This document shows, in pieces, positions 9,053 through 19,700 of a stretch of DNA of 64,000 bases (position 1 is the first letter of the stretch; each line of letters opens with the position of its first letter). Below the pieces are notes generated by a model. The model saw only the letters and a program-made list of their open reading frames with translations, was not told the origin of the DNA and ran no database searches. Source of the stretch: Proruminimicrobium sp964487915 (GTDB lineage: Bacteria; Elusimicrobiota; Endomicrobiia; Endomicrobiales; Endomicrobiaceae); NCBI GenBank assembly GCA_964487915.1, contig CAZASN010000006.1, positions 1 to 64,000 of the forward strand, given 5' to 3'. Both the position numbers and the translations under genes were made by a program.

Positions 9053-10614
9053 TATTTATGAGTCCTTTTTGATATTTCTTCGCAGCGTTTTTTGACTATT
9101 TCGTTTTCACCGTCAAGTTCAAGATATTTTTTAAAATATTCGCCTGCTTTGTCATACATTCCTTCATGGTCGTAATAGAATCCGAGATTAAAATACTCGT
9201 CCATTAAAACAGCCGTTTTTACTCCGCAGTCTACGTTGACTCCGTTATCTTTGCATACTTCTTCAAATTTCTGGCATCTTTTTAATCTTACGGGATAAGT
9301 ATTTGAACCGTCTTTAGTCTGCCAGTATAAATGATGGTTAAACGGCGTTTTTATGTTAAATTCCTCGGGATGGTCAAATACATAACTGAATTCTTCCATC
9401 GCAAAATAAGTTCTTGAAGGATATACTCTTTCTATATATTTGCCTACCTCTTTTATAAACGAGAGAGTCTCGTTAAAATCCTCTTCCGTCTCTCCTGGAA
9501 AACCGAACATAAAATTAGTTGTAACTTTTAGACCTACGTCATAAGCATCCTTGATTATTCTTTTTGCATCCTGCACTTTATATTTTTTAGACATTGAGTC
9601 TAAAACTCTCTGTGAGCCGGATTCTATTCCGAAAATCAATTTTTTGCATCCGGATTCTTTGACAAGAGCAAGAATTTCTTTTGTCATAAGAGGATTTACT
9701 ATCGCGTTTGCCAGCCAATACTGTTTGCTGCCGAAAGGCGGATATTTTATAAGCAGATTGCAGAAATCTCTAAGCCTGTTTACGTCTGCGTTAAATTCCA
9801 AATCCTGAAAGTCTATATGGCCGGCCTGCGGATAATCTATTTTGTGATATGATATTTCCTGATGAATTCTTTCGGCTGACATCTGTCTGTATCCGTCCCA
9901 AAAAGAATGAGTACTGCAAAACTTGCACGCCCACACGCATCCTCTTGAAGTCATAAGAGGCAGATGTTCGTTGTCGTCGTAATCATTGAGAGACATATCC
10001 GTAAAATCAAGAAAAGGAAGATTATCAAGGTTTTTGAGCATTTGTCTCGGTTTTGTAAAAACGATATGCCCGTCTTTTTTATAGCAGATACCGTCGCACA
10101 AATCCGGATTTGAAGAATTATAAACGGTTCTTACAAGCTCGCATACCGTTATATCGCCTTCTCCCAGAATTATAAAATCGACGCTTGTCTCGTTAAAACT
10201 TCTTTCTATATTTTGTTTATCGTAGAAGAATTGTCCGCCGTAAAATATTTTAACGTTTTTATTTTTTTGTCTGATTAAATCGGTAACGTAAACAGTGGAA
10301 TAAAACGACGATGATTCAAGAGAAAAACCGACTACTTTCGGATCTTTTTCAAGAATTTGGTCAACATAAGATTCAAGCTGTTTTTTTATTGAATCAAAAT
10401 ATTCAAAAACGCGCTCTTTCTGATACCAAAAAGAAACCTGTTCCCAAGCCCATAAATTCACAAAACTCGTATCGCGGTTTTTATATAAAGCGTTATTAAG
10501 ATCAAAAGATTTTACTTCTATGCCGGCAGCTTTTAAATCGCCTGACAGCTGGGCAAGAGCCAGAGGAGGCTCTCTTGTACCCCATACGGGACATTTTACA
10601 AGCGATACTCTCAT
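9052..10614 (-). CDS. B12-binding-domain-type radical SAM protein with C-terminal TPR
   Basis: This 520-residue protein begins with a Rossmann-like cobalamin-binding-type domain (about residues 1-190; PPLALAQLSGDLKAAGIEV, VVGFSLESSSFYS, YGGQFF, ILGEGD). The radical SAM motif CVWACKFC follows at Cys226-230-233, and a TPR-like helix pair at the C-terminus (LGFYYDHEGMYDKAGEYFKKYL). The layout matches class B/BchE-like radical SAM proteins, several of which methylate unactivated carbons, close rings or rearrange carbon skeletons. I do not see the DxHxxG cobalamin ligand motif, which is often absent in this class, so cobalamin use is probable rather than shown. The start overlaps the upstream stop as ATGA. 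Confidence 0.85.
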   Translation of the reverse strand: MRVSLVKCPVWGTREPPLALAQLSGDLKAAGIEVKSFDLNNALYKNRDTSFVNLWAWEQVSFWYQKERVFEYFDSIKKQLESYVDQILEKDPKVVGFSLESSSFYSTVYVTDLIRQKNKNVKIFYGGQFFYDKQNIERSFNETSVDFIILGEGDITVCELVRTVYNSSNPDLCDGICYKKDGHIVFTKPRQMLKNLDNLPFLDFTDMSLNDYDDNEHLPLMTSRGCVWACKFCSTHSFWDGYRQMSAERIHQEISYHKIDYPQAGHIDFQDLEFNADVNRLRDFCNLLIKYPPFGSKQYWLANAIVNPLMTKEILALVKESGCKKLIFGIESGSQRVLDSMSKKYKVQDAKRIIKDAYDVGLKVTTNFMFGFPGETEEDFNETLSFIKEVGKYIERVYPSRTYFAMEEFSYVFDHPEEFNIKTPFNHHLYWQTKDGSNTYPVRLKRCQKFEEVCKDNGVNVDCGVKTAVLMDEYFNLGFYYDHEGMYDKAGEYFKKYLELDGENEIVKKRCEEISKRTHK

Positions 10615-11687
10615 GTATTCTCCATAAATTTATCTATTTCTTCTTTGCTTTTGCCTCTGGTAATGAAATGCGAGGTAAAGCTGTTAAGAGACGACTGGTT
10701 TGCTCTTATGCAGAAATTTGAACATGCGCTGTTTCCGTTAAGAAGTTTAGTTCTTATTTCTACAAAATATTTGCCGTTCCATACGTCCATAAAAGTTTTT
10801 TTATCCAAAATCGTTTCTCTTTTATCTCCGGCGGCGTCGCATGTTATAATGTCGCCGGACGGATTTATCATAAGCTGAGTCCATGCTTCTCTGCACATAG
10901 ACTCGCACGGATATTCTTTCTGGTTGTATTTCTGCGGAAGCTGCACGTTGATATTAAGTTTTCTTCCGAGCTCTCTTGCTTTATCTATCATTTCATTTGT
11001 TTTTTCTTTTGCAAAATACGTAGAAAGATATTTTTGGTCTAATCTGTACACGAAATTATAATAAACGACTACGTTATCGGCTCCTTTTTGCGAAGCAAAT
11101 TCAACGTATTCAGGCAGTTTGTCTATATTTTCGGTAGTAGCCACGAATATAAAATTTACTCTTAATTTATCAGTCTGTTTCTTAACTTTCATTATATAAT
11201 CCACATTCTGCATTACGGGACCGTATGTTTTTGATTTGGTCATTATTTTGTGCGTTATCGGATCGCAGCCGTGCATAGAAATATGAATAAGATATCTGTT
11301 ATTGCTTTCAATTATATGGTCTGCCATTTTCGGAGTAAGAGTCGATCCGTTTGTAGCAAACATTTTTTCGGCATAAATAAATTGATTGAAATAGTCTAAA
11401 TTTCTTTTTGCCTCGGGCAAAGATAAAAGTTCGCCGGAACCGGTTATGTTTATTCTTTCTACTCTGTTTAATACCGGCAGCAGTTTTTCTTCATACTTTG
11501 CTTTAAAATCGTCAAGATTAAAATAAGGATAGCTTTCAGGCCTTGAACAAAAAAGACAATCCTGATTGCATGGAGCGTCAATTTGCACGAAAATTGAAGT
11601 CGGATAAGACTCAAGCACGATTTTTTTCGCTTCATATTCCTGATGGTTTAAATTCCTGTTTTGTTCTACAAGATTTTGTCCGTTCAT
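10611..11687 (-). CDS. Radical SAM/SPASM protein, GSGE variant
   Basis: This 358-residue enzyme has CNQDCLFC at Cys40-44-47, with GSGE instead of GGEP in the SAM-binding loop. Its SPASM C-terminus (CESMCREAW, DIITCDAAGD, SACSNFCIRANQ) should bind auxiliary clusters. The frame runs upstream to 11729, but the ATG at 11687 makes an ATGA overlap with the preceding gene and has GGGA about nine bases ahead, so that start was chosen. It resembles the proteins at 12683 and 23264 in the segment before the GxGE loop (a PxFxxxxxK pattern after the cluster motif), which suggests one subfamily of three. Many SPASM enzymes modify peptides; the substrate here is unknown. Confidence 0.84.
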   Translation of the reverse strand: MNGQNLVEQNRNLNHQEYEAKKIVLESYPTSIFVQIDAPCNQDCLFCSRPESYPYFNLDDFKAKYEEKLLPVLNRVERINITGSGELLSLPEAKRNLDYFNQFIYAEKMFATNGSTLTPKMADHIIESNNRYLIHISMHGCDPITHKIMTKSKTYGPVMQNVDYIMKVKKQTDKLRVNFIFVATTENIDKLPEYVEFASQKGADNVVVYYNFVYRLDQKYLSTYFAKEKTNEMIDKARELGRKLNINVQLPQKYNQKEYPCESMCREAWTQLMINPSGDIITCDAAGDKRETILDKKTFMDVWNGKYFVEIRTKLLNGNSACSNFCIRANQSSLNSFTSHFITRGKSKEEIDKFMENT

Positions 11688-12679
11688 AATGTTATTTCCC
11701 TGTGGTTGCTTGCACCTATATGGTCGCATTTAGTGCATATATTTTCGTCGCCGCTTTTTATCTTATTGACTACGTACTTTCTTGCTATTCTGTAATTTTT
11801 GCTGTTCCAGATCATAAAAAAAGGCTTCCACCATTTGAACATTTCAAAATCGTCTTTTTTGTCTTCAACAGAACAGCACGGCGAAATTGAACCGTCCGCG
11901 TTTATCGTAATAGCGTCCCACAGCCAGTTACATAATTTTGATTCGGCATGCTTAAATACGACAGCTTTATCGTTATCTCTGACTATGTAATTGTTGTATT
12001 CGTCTATCGTAGAAACCCAGTCGGGCGCGCAGAAAGGAGCCGTAAACCCGATATCGTTTACTCCGGATTCAACGGCCATTTTTCTTGCTTTTTCAATTTC
12101 GTGTTCGTTATGTTTAAAAACAAGAAACTGCCAGTGCATATGAGGCGTTTTTGAATTTAATTTTCTTTTTGCTTCGGCAAGAAGTTTTATATTATCCAAA
12201 ACAAGGCTGAATTTGCCGTTTTTTCTGTATATTTCATAACTTTCCTGGCTTGCTCCGTCAAGAGATATCGTCATTCTGTCAAGACCGGATTTAACTATCT
12301 GCTCTGCGTATTCTTGCGTCATAGCAATATTTAAATTAGACGATAAAAATGTTCTTGCTCCGTATTTTTTTGCTATTTTTATCATTTCGGCAGTATTTTT
12401 ATTAAGAAGCGGCTCTCCCCAGTTGCAAAATTCCACATAAAGAAGATATCTTCCGATTTTTTTCATTATTGTTTTATATCTTTTTATCGGCATTATTTCT
12501 TTAGGCCTTGAATTTTCTCTGTGCTGGCCGGTCGGGCAGAATCTGCATTCAAGATTGCACACGTTAGTCGGATCGACCGTAAGCCAGTAAGGATATCCGA
12601 ACAATACCGTTTTCTTCTTATTCTTCTGCCACTCTATAAGTTTGTAATTCCATTCTCTCAGTTTTGCGTTTAAATTCAT
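11684..12679 (-). CDS. Radical SAM/SPASM protein
   Basis: This 331-residue protein has CNLECRFC at Cys41-45-48, WGEPLLN in the SAM loop, and a SPASM-like C-terminus (LCNWLWDAITINADGSISPCC, NICTKCDH). The N-terminus includes a basic Trp/Lys-rich helix (WNYKLIEWQKNKKK), similar to the N-terminus of the radical SAM protein at 24351 (ISEWQKNK), so these two may form a second subfamily within the cluster. It sits 3 bp downstream of the preceding gene's stop and overlaps the next start by 4 bp. This type is common next to glycosyltransferases and in peptide-maturation clusters, so context does not settle the substrate. Confidence 0.84.
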   Translation of the reverse strand: MNLNAKLREWNYKLIEWQKNKKKTVLFGYPYWLTVDPTNVCNLECRFCPTGQHRENSRPKEIMPIKRYKTIMKKIGRYLLYVEFCNWGEPLLNKNTAEMIKIAKKYGARTFLSSNLNIAMTQEYAEQIVKSGLDRMTISLDGASQESYEIYRKNGKFSLVLDNIKLLAEAKRKLNSKTPHMHWQFLVFKHNEHEIEKARKMAVESGVNDIGFTAPFCAPDWVSTIDEYNNYIVRDNDKAVVFKHAESKLCNWLWDAITINADGSISPCCSVEDKKDDFEMFKWWKPFFMIWNSKNYRIARKYVVNKIKSGDENICTKCDHIGASNHREITL

Positions 12680-12682
12680 AAT

Positions 12683-13789
12683 TTATAATTCTACTCCGAT
12701 ATCTTCTTTTTTCAGATTGTATTTTTTGTTGTTTTCAAATATATATTTCAGAAGTTTTTGCTGCGTTTCAGGTCTGAAAGTTATATGAGATAACAGTTTG
12801 TTTACGTTATTTTTATCATATTTCAAACAATTTTTGCACCATGTGTGTATATTGCCTGTAACAATTCCTTCCCTAAGCATAAAATAACCGCCGCTGTTCC
12901 ATATATCTTCAAAAGAACTGTCGTTAAGATTTCCTATATGGTTTCCGGCAAGACAGCACGGATTAACGGAACCCTGCACTTCGGTATAAAAAAACTCCCA
13001 GGGATCGCGGCAGGCAACGTTTTCGGATTTCTGATACGCCTGAAACTTTAACGGAAGATTCACGCTGAACCCGTCTTTATATTTTTCGGCTTCCGAAAGA
13101 ACCGCATTTGCTTTATCTTTCATCCAGAAAACAGACATATCAACATGAGAAGTTTCAAACATCGTTATGTAATTTGAACTGACGCAGTCTGTCCCGAGTT
13201 CTTTTGAAAGTTTTATAAAACTGATTAAGTCGTCTATATTATCCTGAGTTACCACAAATACCATATTGATGCTCAATTTGGACTGTTTTTGTTTTTTAAG
13301 TTCTACAAGTCTTTTTATATTTTTTAAAATATCGTCAAATTTTTTAGTTCTTGTAAGTTTCTCATGAAGCGTTCCGTTTGACGCGTGCAGAGATATCATG
13401 ACGTCATATCTGCCGTCTGTAAGTTTTTGGCATATTTTTTCGTTAAGCATAATGCCGTTTGTAGTAAATGCCTTAGACTGATCCGGCAGGGTTGCGTTTA
13501 AATAATCAAGAATATCGCATATCTCCGGATGAAGCAGTATTTCTCCGAAACCGCAAAAACCTATATTAACGGCTTTTTCAAGAACATGTTTAAGCTTAGG
13601 TTCAAAAAAGTTTTTGTATTTTTCAAGAGTAAAAGACGGATAATCGCCGCCAAGACAGAAAACGCATGAAGCGTTGCAGTTGTAATGCGCCCCTATAGTT
13701 ATATAGCTTGGAGTCGATTCAAGTCTGATTTTCTTCTGGGATATTTCAAGATCTCTGACTGAATTATTTAATTTTATCTTTTCGTTCAT
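12683..13789 (-). CDS. Radical SAM/SPASM protein, GFGE variant (paralogue of 23264-24340)
   Basis: This 368-residue protein has CNASCVFC at Cys38-42-45 and a GFGE loop in place of GGEP. Its SPASM tail reads ACRDPWEF...VNPCCLAGNHIGNL...WCKNCLKY. It is a clear paralogue of the protein at 23264: same length class, same IGAH-x-x-CNA opening and same C-terminal SHITFRPETxxKxLKYIxENxxKY segment. The pair brackets the beta-helix and two glycosyltransferase-like genes. A TTG at 13792 is in frame, but the ATG at 13789 is preferred; it overlaps the end of the beta-helix gene by 26 bp, implying coupled translation. Substrate unknown. Confidence 0.84.
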   Translation of the reverse strand: MNEKIKLNNSVRDLEISQKKIRLESTPSYITIGAHYNCNASCVFCLGGDYPSFTLEKYKNFFEPKLKHVLEKAVNIGFCGFGEILLHPEICDILDYLNATLPDQSKAFTTNGIMLNEKICQKLTDGRYDVMISLHASNGTLHEKLTRTKKFDDILKNIKRLVELKKQKQSKLSINMVFVVTQDNIDDLISFIKLSKELGTDCVSSNYITMFETSHVDMSVFWMKDKANAVLSEAEKYKDGFSVNLPLKFQAYQKSENVACRDPWEFFYTEVQGSVNPCCLAGNHIGNLNDSSFEDIWNSGGYFMLREGIVTGNIHTWCKNCLKYDKNNVNKLLSHITFRPETQQKLLKYIFENNKKYNLKKEDIGVEL

Positions 13790-16630
13790 CAAAAAACTCT
13801 TTCATTAAATCGTTCTTTTTATTTTTCATAAAAGCCATAATTTTTATTATCTTTTCTTCATCCGAAAAAATACTGCTGTTAAAGACGCTTAAAATTAAAG
13901 CTAAATCATTTTCTTCGCCTGAACTTAAATCAAACATTTTAAACGAATTATATTTTTTATAGATATCGCCTATGATTATACCATTTTTAAAGTACAAATT
14001 TAACTCCATTATATTGAATAAAATTTCTAACAGTTGGCTTTTTATACTGTTAAAATCTTTTGATGTATCAATAATATTGATCTGAAAAGACATATCCGCC
14101 AAAGATTCCAACAACAATTTGTCCAACATTTCTTTACCGTGAATATGGTATTGGGCATCATTATTCAAAAAGAATATCCTCTTTTTGTACAAGTTGGAAA
14201 AATTACTTAATTTATATTCTTCCAAAGGCATATTTTTAAATCTGGCAAATAGCAGCATCTGATACATTGGCTGCGTAAAAAATAATACAGGAGTATTGTC
14301 TAAAATTGCAAGTTTTTTCATAATTCCAAATATATCAAAAACATAATGTTTTTCATTATTAGCTGAATAATCGCCTTTAATGATTACTTTACATACTCCG
14401 GGAGCATCTATAATAATAGATAATATTTCATTTTTAAATTTATCCTGTATTAAATCAATAACAGAGCTTAAATATTTATTATTAACATTATGATTCTTGC
14501 TTATTTTTTTGATTGAGACATTTGTATTGAAAATAATCAATTCATTATTCATTTTTGCAAATTCATTTATTTTATTAAAAACTAAATCAAAAATTTTATT
14601 TTTGTTTTTTAGCGTAAGACGCACGTTTTTTTCTAACAGAACTATCAAAGGCGCAAGAATTTCTTTCTCATCGCTAGATATAACATCGGCATATTGTTGT
14701 AACCAGCCGATTCTTGAATCAATATCAGTATTACCGTGATTTATATTTTTTAAAATGTCGATTGTCGCCTTTGCAAAACCTATGTCATTAACAATATTTT
14801 TATGATTAAAATAATTAGCCGAAAAAAGTATATATGAATTGAGTATTTCAGATGCCGCGTCTATTCTATTTTTTATATGATCATATTCTAACTGTTCATT
14901 TTTTTCTATTTTTTGTGATCCGTACAATATGGAAGATTTATATATGTCATTAACCCTGAAATCGCCGTATTTAAGATAAAATTTAAGTTCGGATTTATCC
15001 ATTATTATATTTTCACCGTAAAGAGGGAATATATTTTTTAATTGTTTATATCTTTTATGAATTTTAAACAACAATTTAATTTCAGAACCGATATCATTGT
15101 TATTATTTATAATTGTCAAAAAATCTATATCGCTCGAACCGGCAATCCAATCTTTATTTAACATTCCCCTTCTTAAATATATTCCCGTAATATTTTTATT
15201 TTTCATAAAAAACGAATACAGTTTGATTCCGGCAGAGTAAAAATTTCCGTATATCTTTCCGAAACATTTGATATTACGCGTTTTTATAACTAAAATTTGC
15301 ATTTGAGAAAATAAACCCGCAACTAAATTTTTTATCAAATCTGATTTGTTTTTATTCAATGCGAATATATTATATTTTGAATCCCGCAAATTATTCCAAC
15401 GTGAATTATTATTGACTATAACTGAAAATCCTTTTGAAACAATAGATTCATTTTTAACCTTAAACACGCAATTATACGTTTGTATTTCAGAATAATGACT
15501 AAGCGAAAAACAGCTGTCACAGCTTATTTTTGAATTTTCCAACAACAAATGAGCCGATTCTTTTGATACATATTGAAAATCTGCAGTGTTTTTAATAAGA
15601 GAATGTTTCATAAGGACTTCCGAATTTCCGCTTGAAACAAATGCTGATAAATTTGATGTTATATTTGAATTTTCTATATATGACGTTGAGTAATCCCTTG
15701 CATCAATAAAACCAGTAAAACCTTTTGTATTCATATTAGAAATAACTGCATTTGATTTATTATAAAATGAAAATAAATTCAACGGAATTTGGGTATCATT
15801 TTGTATATTGATGCCGTCAAATACGGTTTCCGAATCACCTGTTACGACAATCAGAGAATATTCGGATGATTTATTTAGATTTAAAGTATTATCAATATCA
15901 ATTTTTCCATAAGAAAAATTAATTTTTGACCATCCGTCAATAAAGATACTTTGGGGTGAAAACTTTATTTTAACTTTAAAATTATTAACCGCCAAATCAG
16001 AATTTACTATTTTGAAGCTGTTACTGATAACGTCTATATTGCAATCTGATGCAGTAAAGTTTGAAACATTATTGCAATATATCCCCTTACTTCCGCTGCA
16101 ACTTAAATTTACACAATCAACATCTGAATTACCTATAAAAACCATTGAATACGTCAATCGCGATTTGAACGCGCAATTTATCAAATTGACATAAATATTC
16201 CCAAAAACATTTATACTTTCATTATACGAGACAATTTTTGTTTTTATTAAAATTAAATTTTCGCTGCCATTCTTCATTATTCCCGAGGCATTACTGTTTA
16301 TATTACAATTTTCAAATTTTAATTTTCCTTCTCCTGTTATTTCTATGCCTTCTGCCAACTCAAGTTCGCTTTTTTCTATACTAAGTTCCCCGCTTTCAAT
16401 TACGCTTATTTGTTTGCCGGCCACATTACTGTTTGTTATGGATATTCGTCCGGCTCCTTCAACTGCCATTGAACTTAAATTGCTGTTATCTATCTTTAAA
16501 TTGACAATACCGTTTGCCGTTATTTTACCGCCTATATTGGCATTCACTATCTCAAATACTCCGCTGCCGGATACAAGCGCGTCTTCCGCTTCTATCTCTA
16601 TTCCTTCCAGCTTCGTCTTACTACCGCCTC
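13764..16630 (-). CDS. Giant beta-helix repeat protein, C-terminal part with nucleotidyltransferase-like domain (interrupted by assembly gap)
   Basis: This is the 3' portion of one gene split by the N run. The frame is open from the gap edge at 16630 and includes codons upstream of a GTG at 16547, so that GTG is not a real start. Roughly the first 420 residues continue the parallel beta-helix pattern of short Ile/Asn/Ser/Gly-rich rungs (ITNSNVAG, FENCNINS). Near 15,120-15,190 comes a pol-beta-type nucleotidyltransferase signature: LRRGMLNKDWIAGSSDIDFL, that is G-S plus D-x-D. Some 450 Asn/Lys/Ile-rich residues of no recognisable family follow. A beta-helix fused to a nucleotidyltransferase-like domain is unusual. 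It could nucleotidylate a partner or activate a sugar, but nothing here proves activity. Confidence 0.8.
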
Positions 16631-16730
16631 NNNNNNNNNNNNNNNNNNNNNNNNNNNNNNNNNNNNNNNNNNNNNNNNNNNNNNNNNNNNNNNNNNNNNN
16701 NNNNNNNNNNNNNNNNNNNNNNNNNNNNNN
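16631..16730. other. Assembly gap (100 N) inside the beta-helix repeat array
   Basis: One hundred Ns, the usual placeholder for a gap of unknown length. Both flanks are identical to parts of the preceding repeat unit: 16731-16786 matches 17286-17341, and 16577-16630 matches 16992-17045. If the 555-bp repeat period holds, the true gap is 240 bp. Confidence 0.95.
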
Positions 16731-19700
16731 TACTCGCCTTTCCGCTCTCCAATATGTTTATCCCGCCTTCTAATTTACCGGCGCTCTCTCCTATCTCTAT
16801 CTCCGCGCTGTCCCTTATCCTTATATCCTGCCCTTCAATCTCACTGCCTTCTATATCCGCAAAACTTAATCCGCAAACATCCATACTTCCTATCTTACTC
16901 CCGTCTATCTTTATCCTGTCTAATCCTTTTAATTTTATCCTGCCTCTTATTTCACTCCCATCTATTTCCACTTCTCCGCTGTCTGCATCCAGCGCGTCTT
17001 CCGCTTCTATCTCTATTCCTTCCAGCTTCGTCTTACTACCGCCTCCAACCTCTAACCCTATCATCCCGCTGCTTATCTTTATATCTCTTAATTCCGCCCG
17101 GCTTTCTCCGCTTATCTGCATACCGCCGTTTTCTCCGACTATCTTTACTCCCTCAAATATGTTCTCCGTCCCTTCCTCTATCACTACTCCCGTCTCTCCC
17201 TCTATCTCGCTCCCTACGCATTTCAATACCTCTATCCCGCCCTTGTTTATGCATATACCTTCGCTGCTGAATCGGCTATCTCTTATACTCGCCTTTCCGC
17301 TCTCCAATATGTTTATCCCGCCTTCTAATTTACCGGCGCTGTTTGCAAAATTCAATCTGGAAACGCCTTCTAAATTAACTGTGCCGCATTTGATATTAGA
17401 ATCTGAAAAACATAATTCGCCAATATTTTTTATATTTATTTCATCGCATTCTACATCAGTGTATTTAATTTCCAAACAACTTGCATCTGAAACGGAAATT
17501 GAACCTATCCTGCTGTTTTCTACTTTTATTATATTGAATCCTGCAGACGTCAGATTTCCTTCTATTTCACCGTCAGTTATATCAATATCTCCATTTTGTA
17601 CAAATACCGCTTCTTTACATTTTATTTTTATTCCTTCTAAAGTTTCACCTGTCGCCTCTTCCATATATAAGCCTAATTTTTCTGTCTCTATTTCAACATC
17701 TTTAATGCGGACTTCAGATTTTTCACTTACATATATTCCATACTCTTCACTCTTTATTTTTAATTTCTTTAACGTATTATTTTTTCCTTCTTTAATCTTA
17801 ATGCCTTTTAAACCTTCTATATAAGTACCATAGCATTGTATTGGTTCCACGCCTTCTTTACTTATGCATATATTCTCACTTTTTATTGTTCCATTAAAAA
17901 CTTTCAGTTTCCCTCTTTCAATTATATCTATCCATTCTTTAAGCCTGATATCTGTATTTTGGATTGAAAGTTCCGCACTGTCTTTTATATTTATTTCATT
18001 TCCATCTAATACACAGTCTTCAATATCGGCATATGCCATTCCAAGAACAGATATTGAAGCTAACTTACTGTTTTTGATTTTAATTAAGTTAAGGCTTTCC
18101 GCTATTATATCGCCTTTCATTTCACTATTTTGTATCTCAACTTCGGAACTGCTTATGATAACGGCTTTACCCGCCTTAACACTGACATTTTCAAAAAACT
18201 CTTTCTTATTTCCCTGCAGTTCTATTCCGGTGCCTTCGCTTTCTATTTCCACGGTTTCAAGATTAACATAACTTATATTTTTTATAAGAATACCGTTTAA
18301 ATAACTTTTTATTTTTACTTTTTTGAATATATTTTCTTTGCCATCCTCTATTATTACGCCATGCATGCCTTTTATCTCGGTATCATAACAATACAAAACT
18401 TCCAACCCGTTTTTTCTTAATCCTATATTCAAACTATCTATAATACAACTGCTAATACTTATTTTACCGGCTTCAATTACATCAATCGATTTGGCTAATT
18501 CAAGCCTGCTGTTCTGTATAAGCAGTTCTCCGTTATTATTTACTTCTACATAATCGCCTTTTAAACTGCATTTATTCAATTTGATCATTGTCAAATCAGT
18601 TGCAAATACCGAAGAAATATTACTGTTACTTATTTCTATAAAGCTGACGCTTGTGCCGGTCACATTTCCTTCAATGATACAATCTGTGATTTTTAAATTA
18701 CTTACATTTGCGTCTATCGCTTCTTTTGCTTTGATTTTTATGGAATTAAATGTTTCTTCTCTCTCTCCTTCCAACTTTATTCCGGTGCCTTCGCTTTCTA
18801 TTTCAGATAAATCTATATTAAATCTGCTTATAGCGCTTGCAACTATTCCGTTTATGCCGCTTTTTATTTTTACATTTTTTAATATATTATCAAGACCCTC
18901 GTCTATTATTATCCCGTTAATCCCGAAAATTTCAGTATTTTCGCATTTTAAAGTTTCAAATCCTTCATGCCTGATACATGTATTGCCGCTTTTTATATTG
19001 CTGCCGTAAATATTTAATTTGCCTCTTTCTTTTATATTTATTACTTCTTCAAGTTCAATATTGCAATTCAATATATTTAAAATACCGTTTGCGGTCACGT
19101 CAATTCCTTTCCCGTTTACAACACTTTCTTCAAAAATAAGTTCACCGTGTTCTTTTATGCTTAAAATAGAGCTCCGCACTAAACTTTTATAAACATGCAT
19201 TCTTCCTAAACCGTAAACTGCCGCCGAAGCTATTTGGCAATTTTGCAACAATATATCCGATATTCCGTTTGATATTATATTCCCTTCTATCGTTGAATCT
19301 TTAATATTTATATCCACATCATTAAAAATTTCGATATCATTATATTCGCCGTATATAAAAGATTTTTGAACGATGAGACTGCCATTATATAAAGCTTTGC
19401 AAAACACACCTTTTATTTTTGAATTTAAAATTGAAACTGTTTCACCATTTTCAAGATTTAACAAAAATCCTTTTCTGATGCAAATATCAGTTTCATCAAT
19501 AAAAATAAAATTCATCCCGTAGGAAACAATACCCTCGTTGAAAATATTTATACTGTTTTTTATTAAAAAAAGACCAGCGAAATCAGACATATCGGCAAAA
19601 TCTTGAATATCAACGACATTGCCATACAAAACTATGTTAGACGAACAATTGCCATATATCAATTTATGACATTTTAATTGAGAATTTAGAATATTTACAA

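Noticed and set aside
16514..17824. Long plus-strand open frame opposite the beta-helix array
   Set aside because: Its translation is a Pro/Ser/Ile-rich mirror of the repeats and passes through the N gap; it is a codon-bias shadow.
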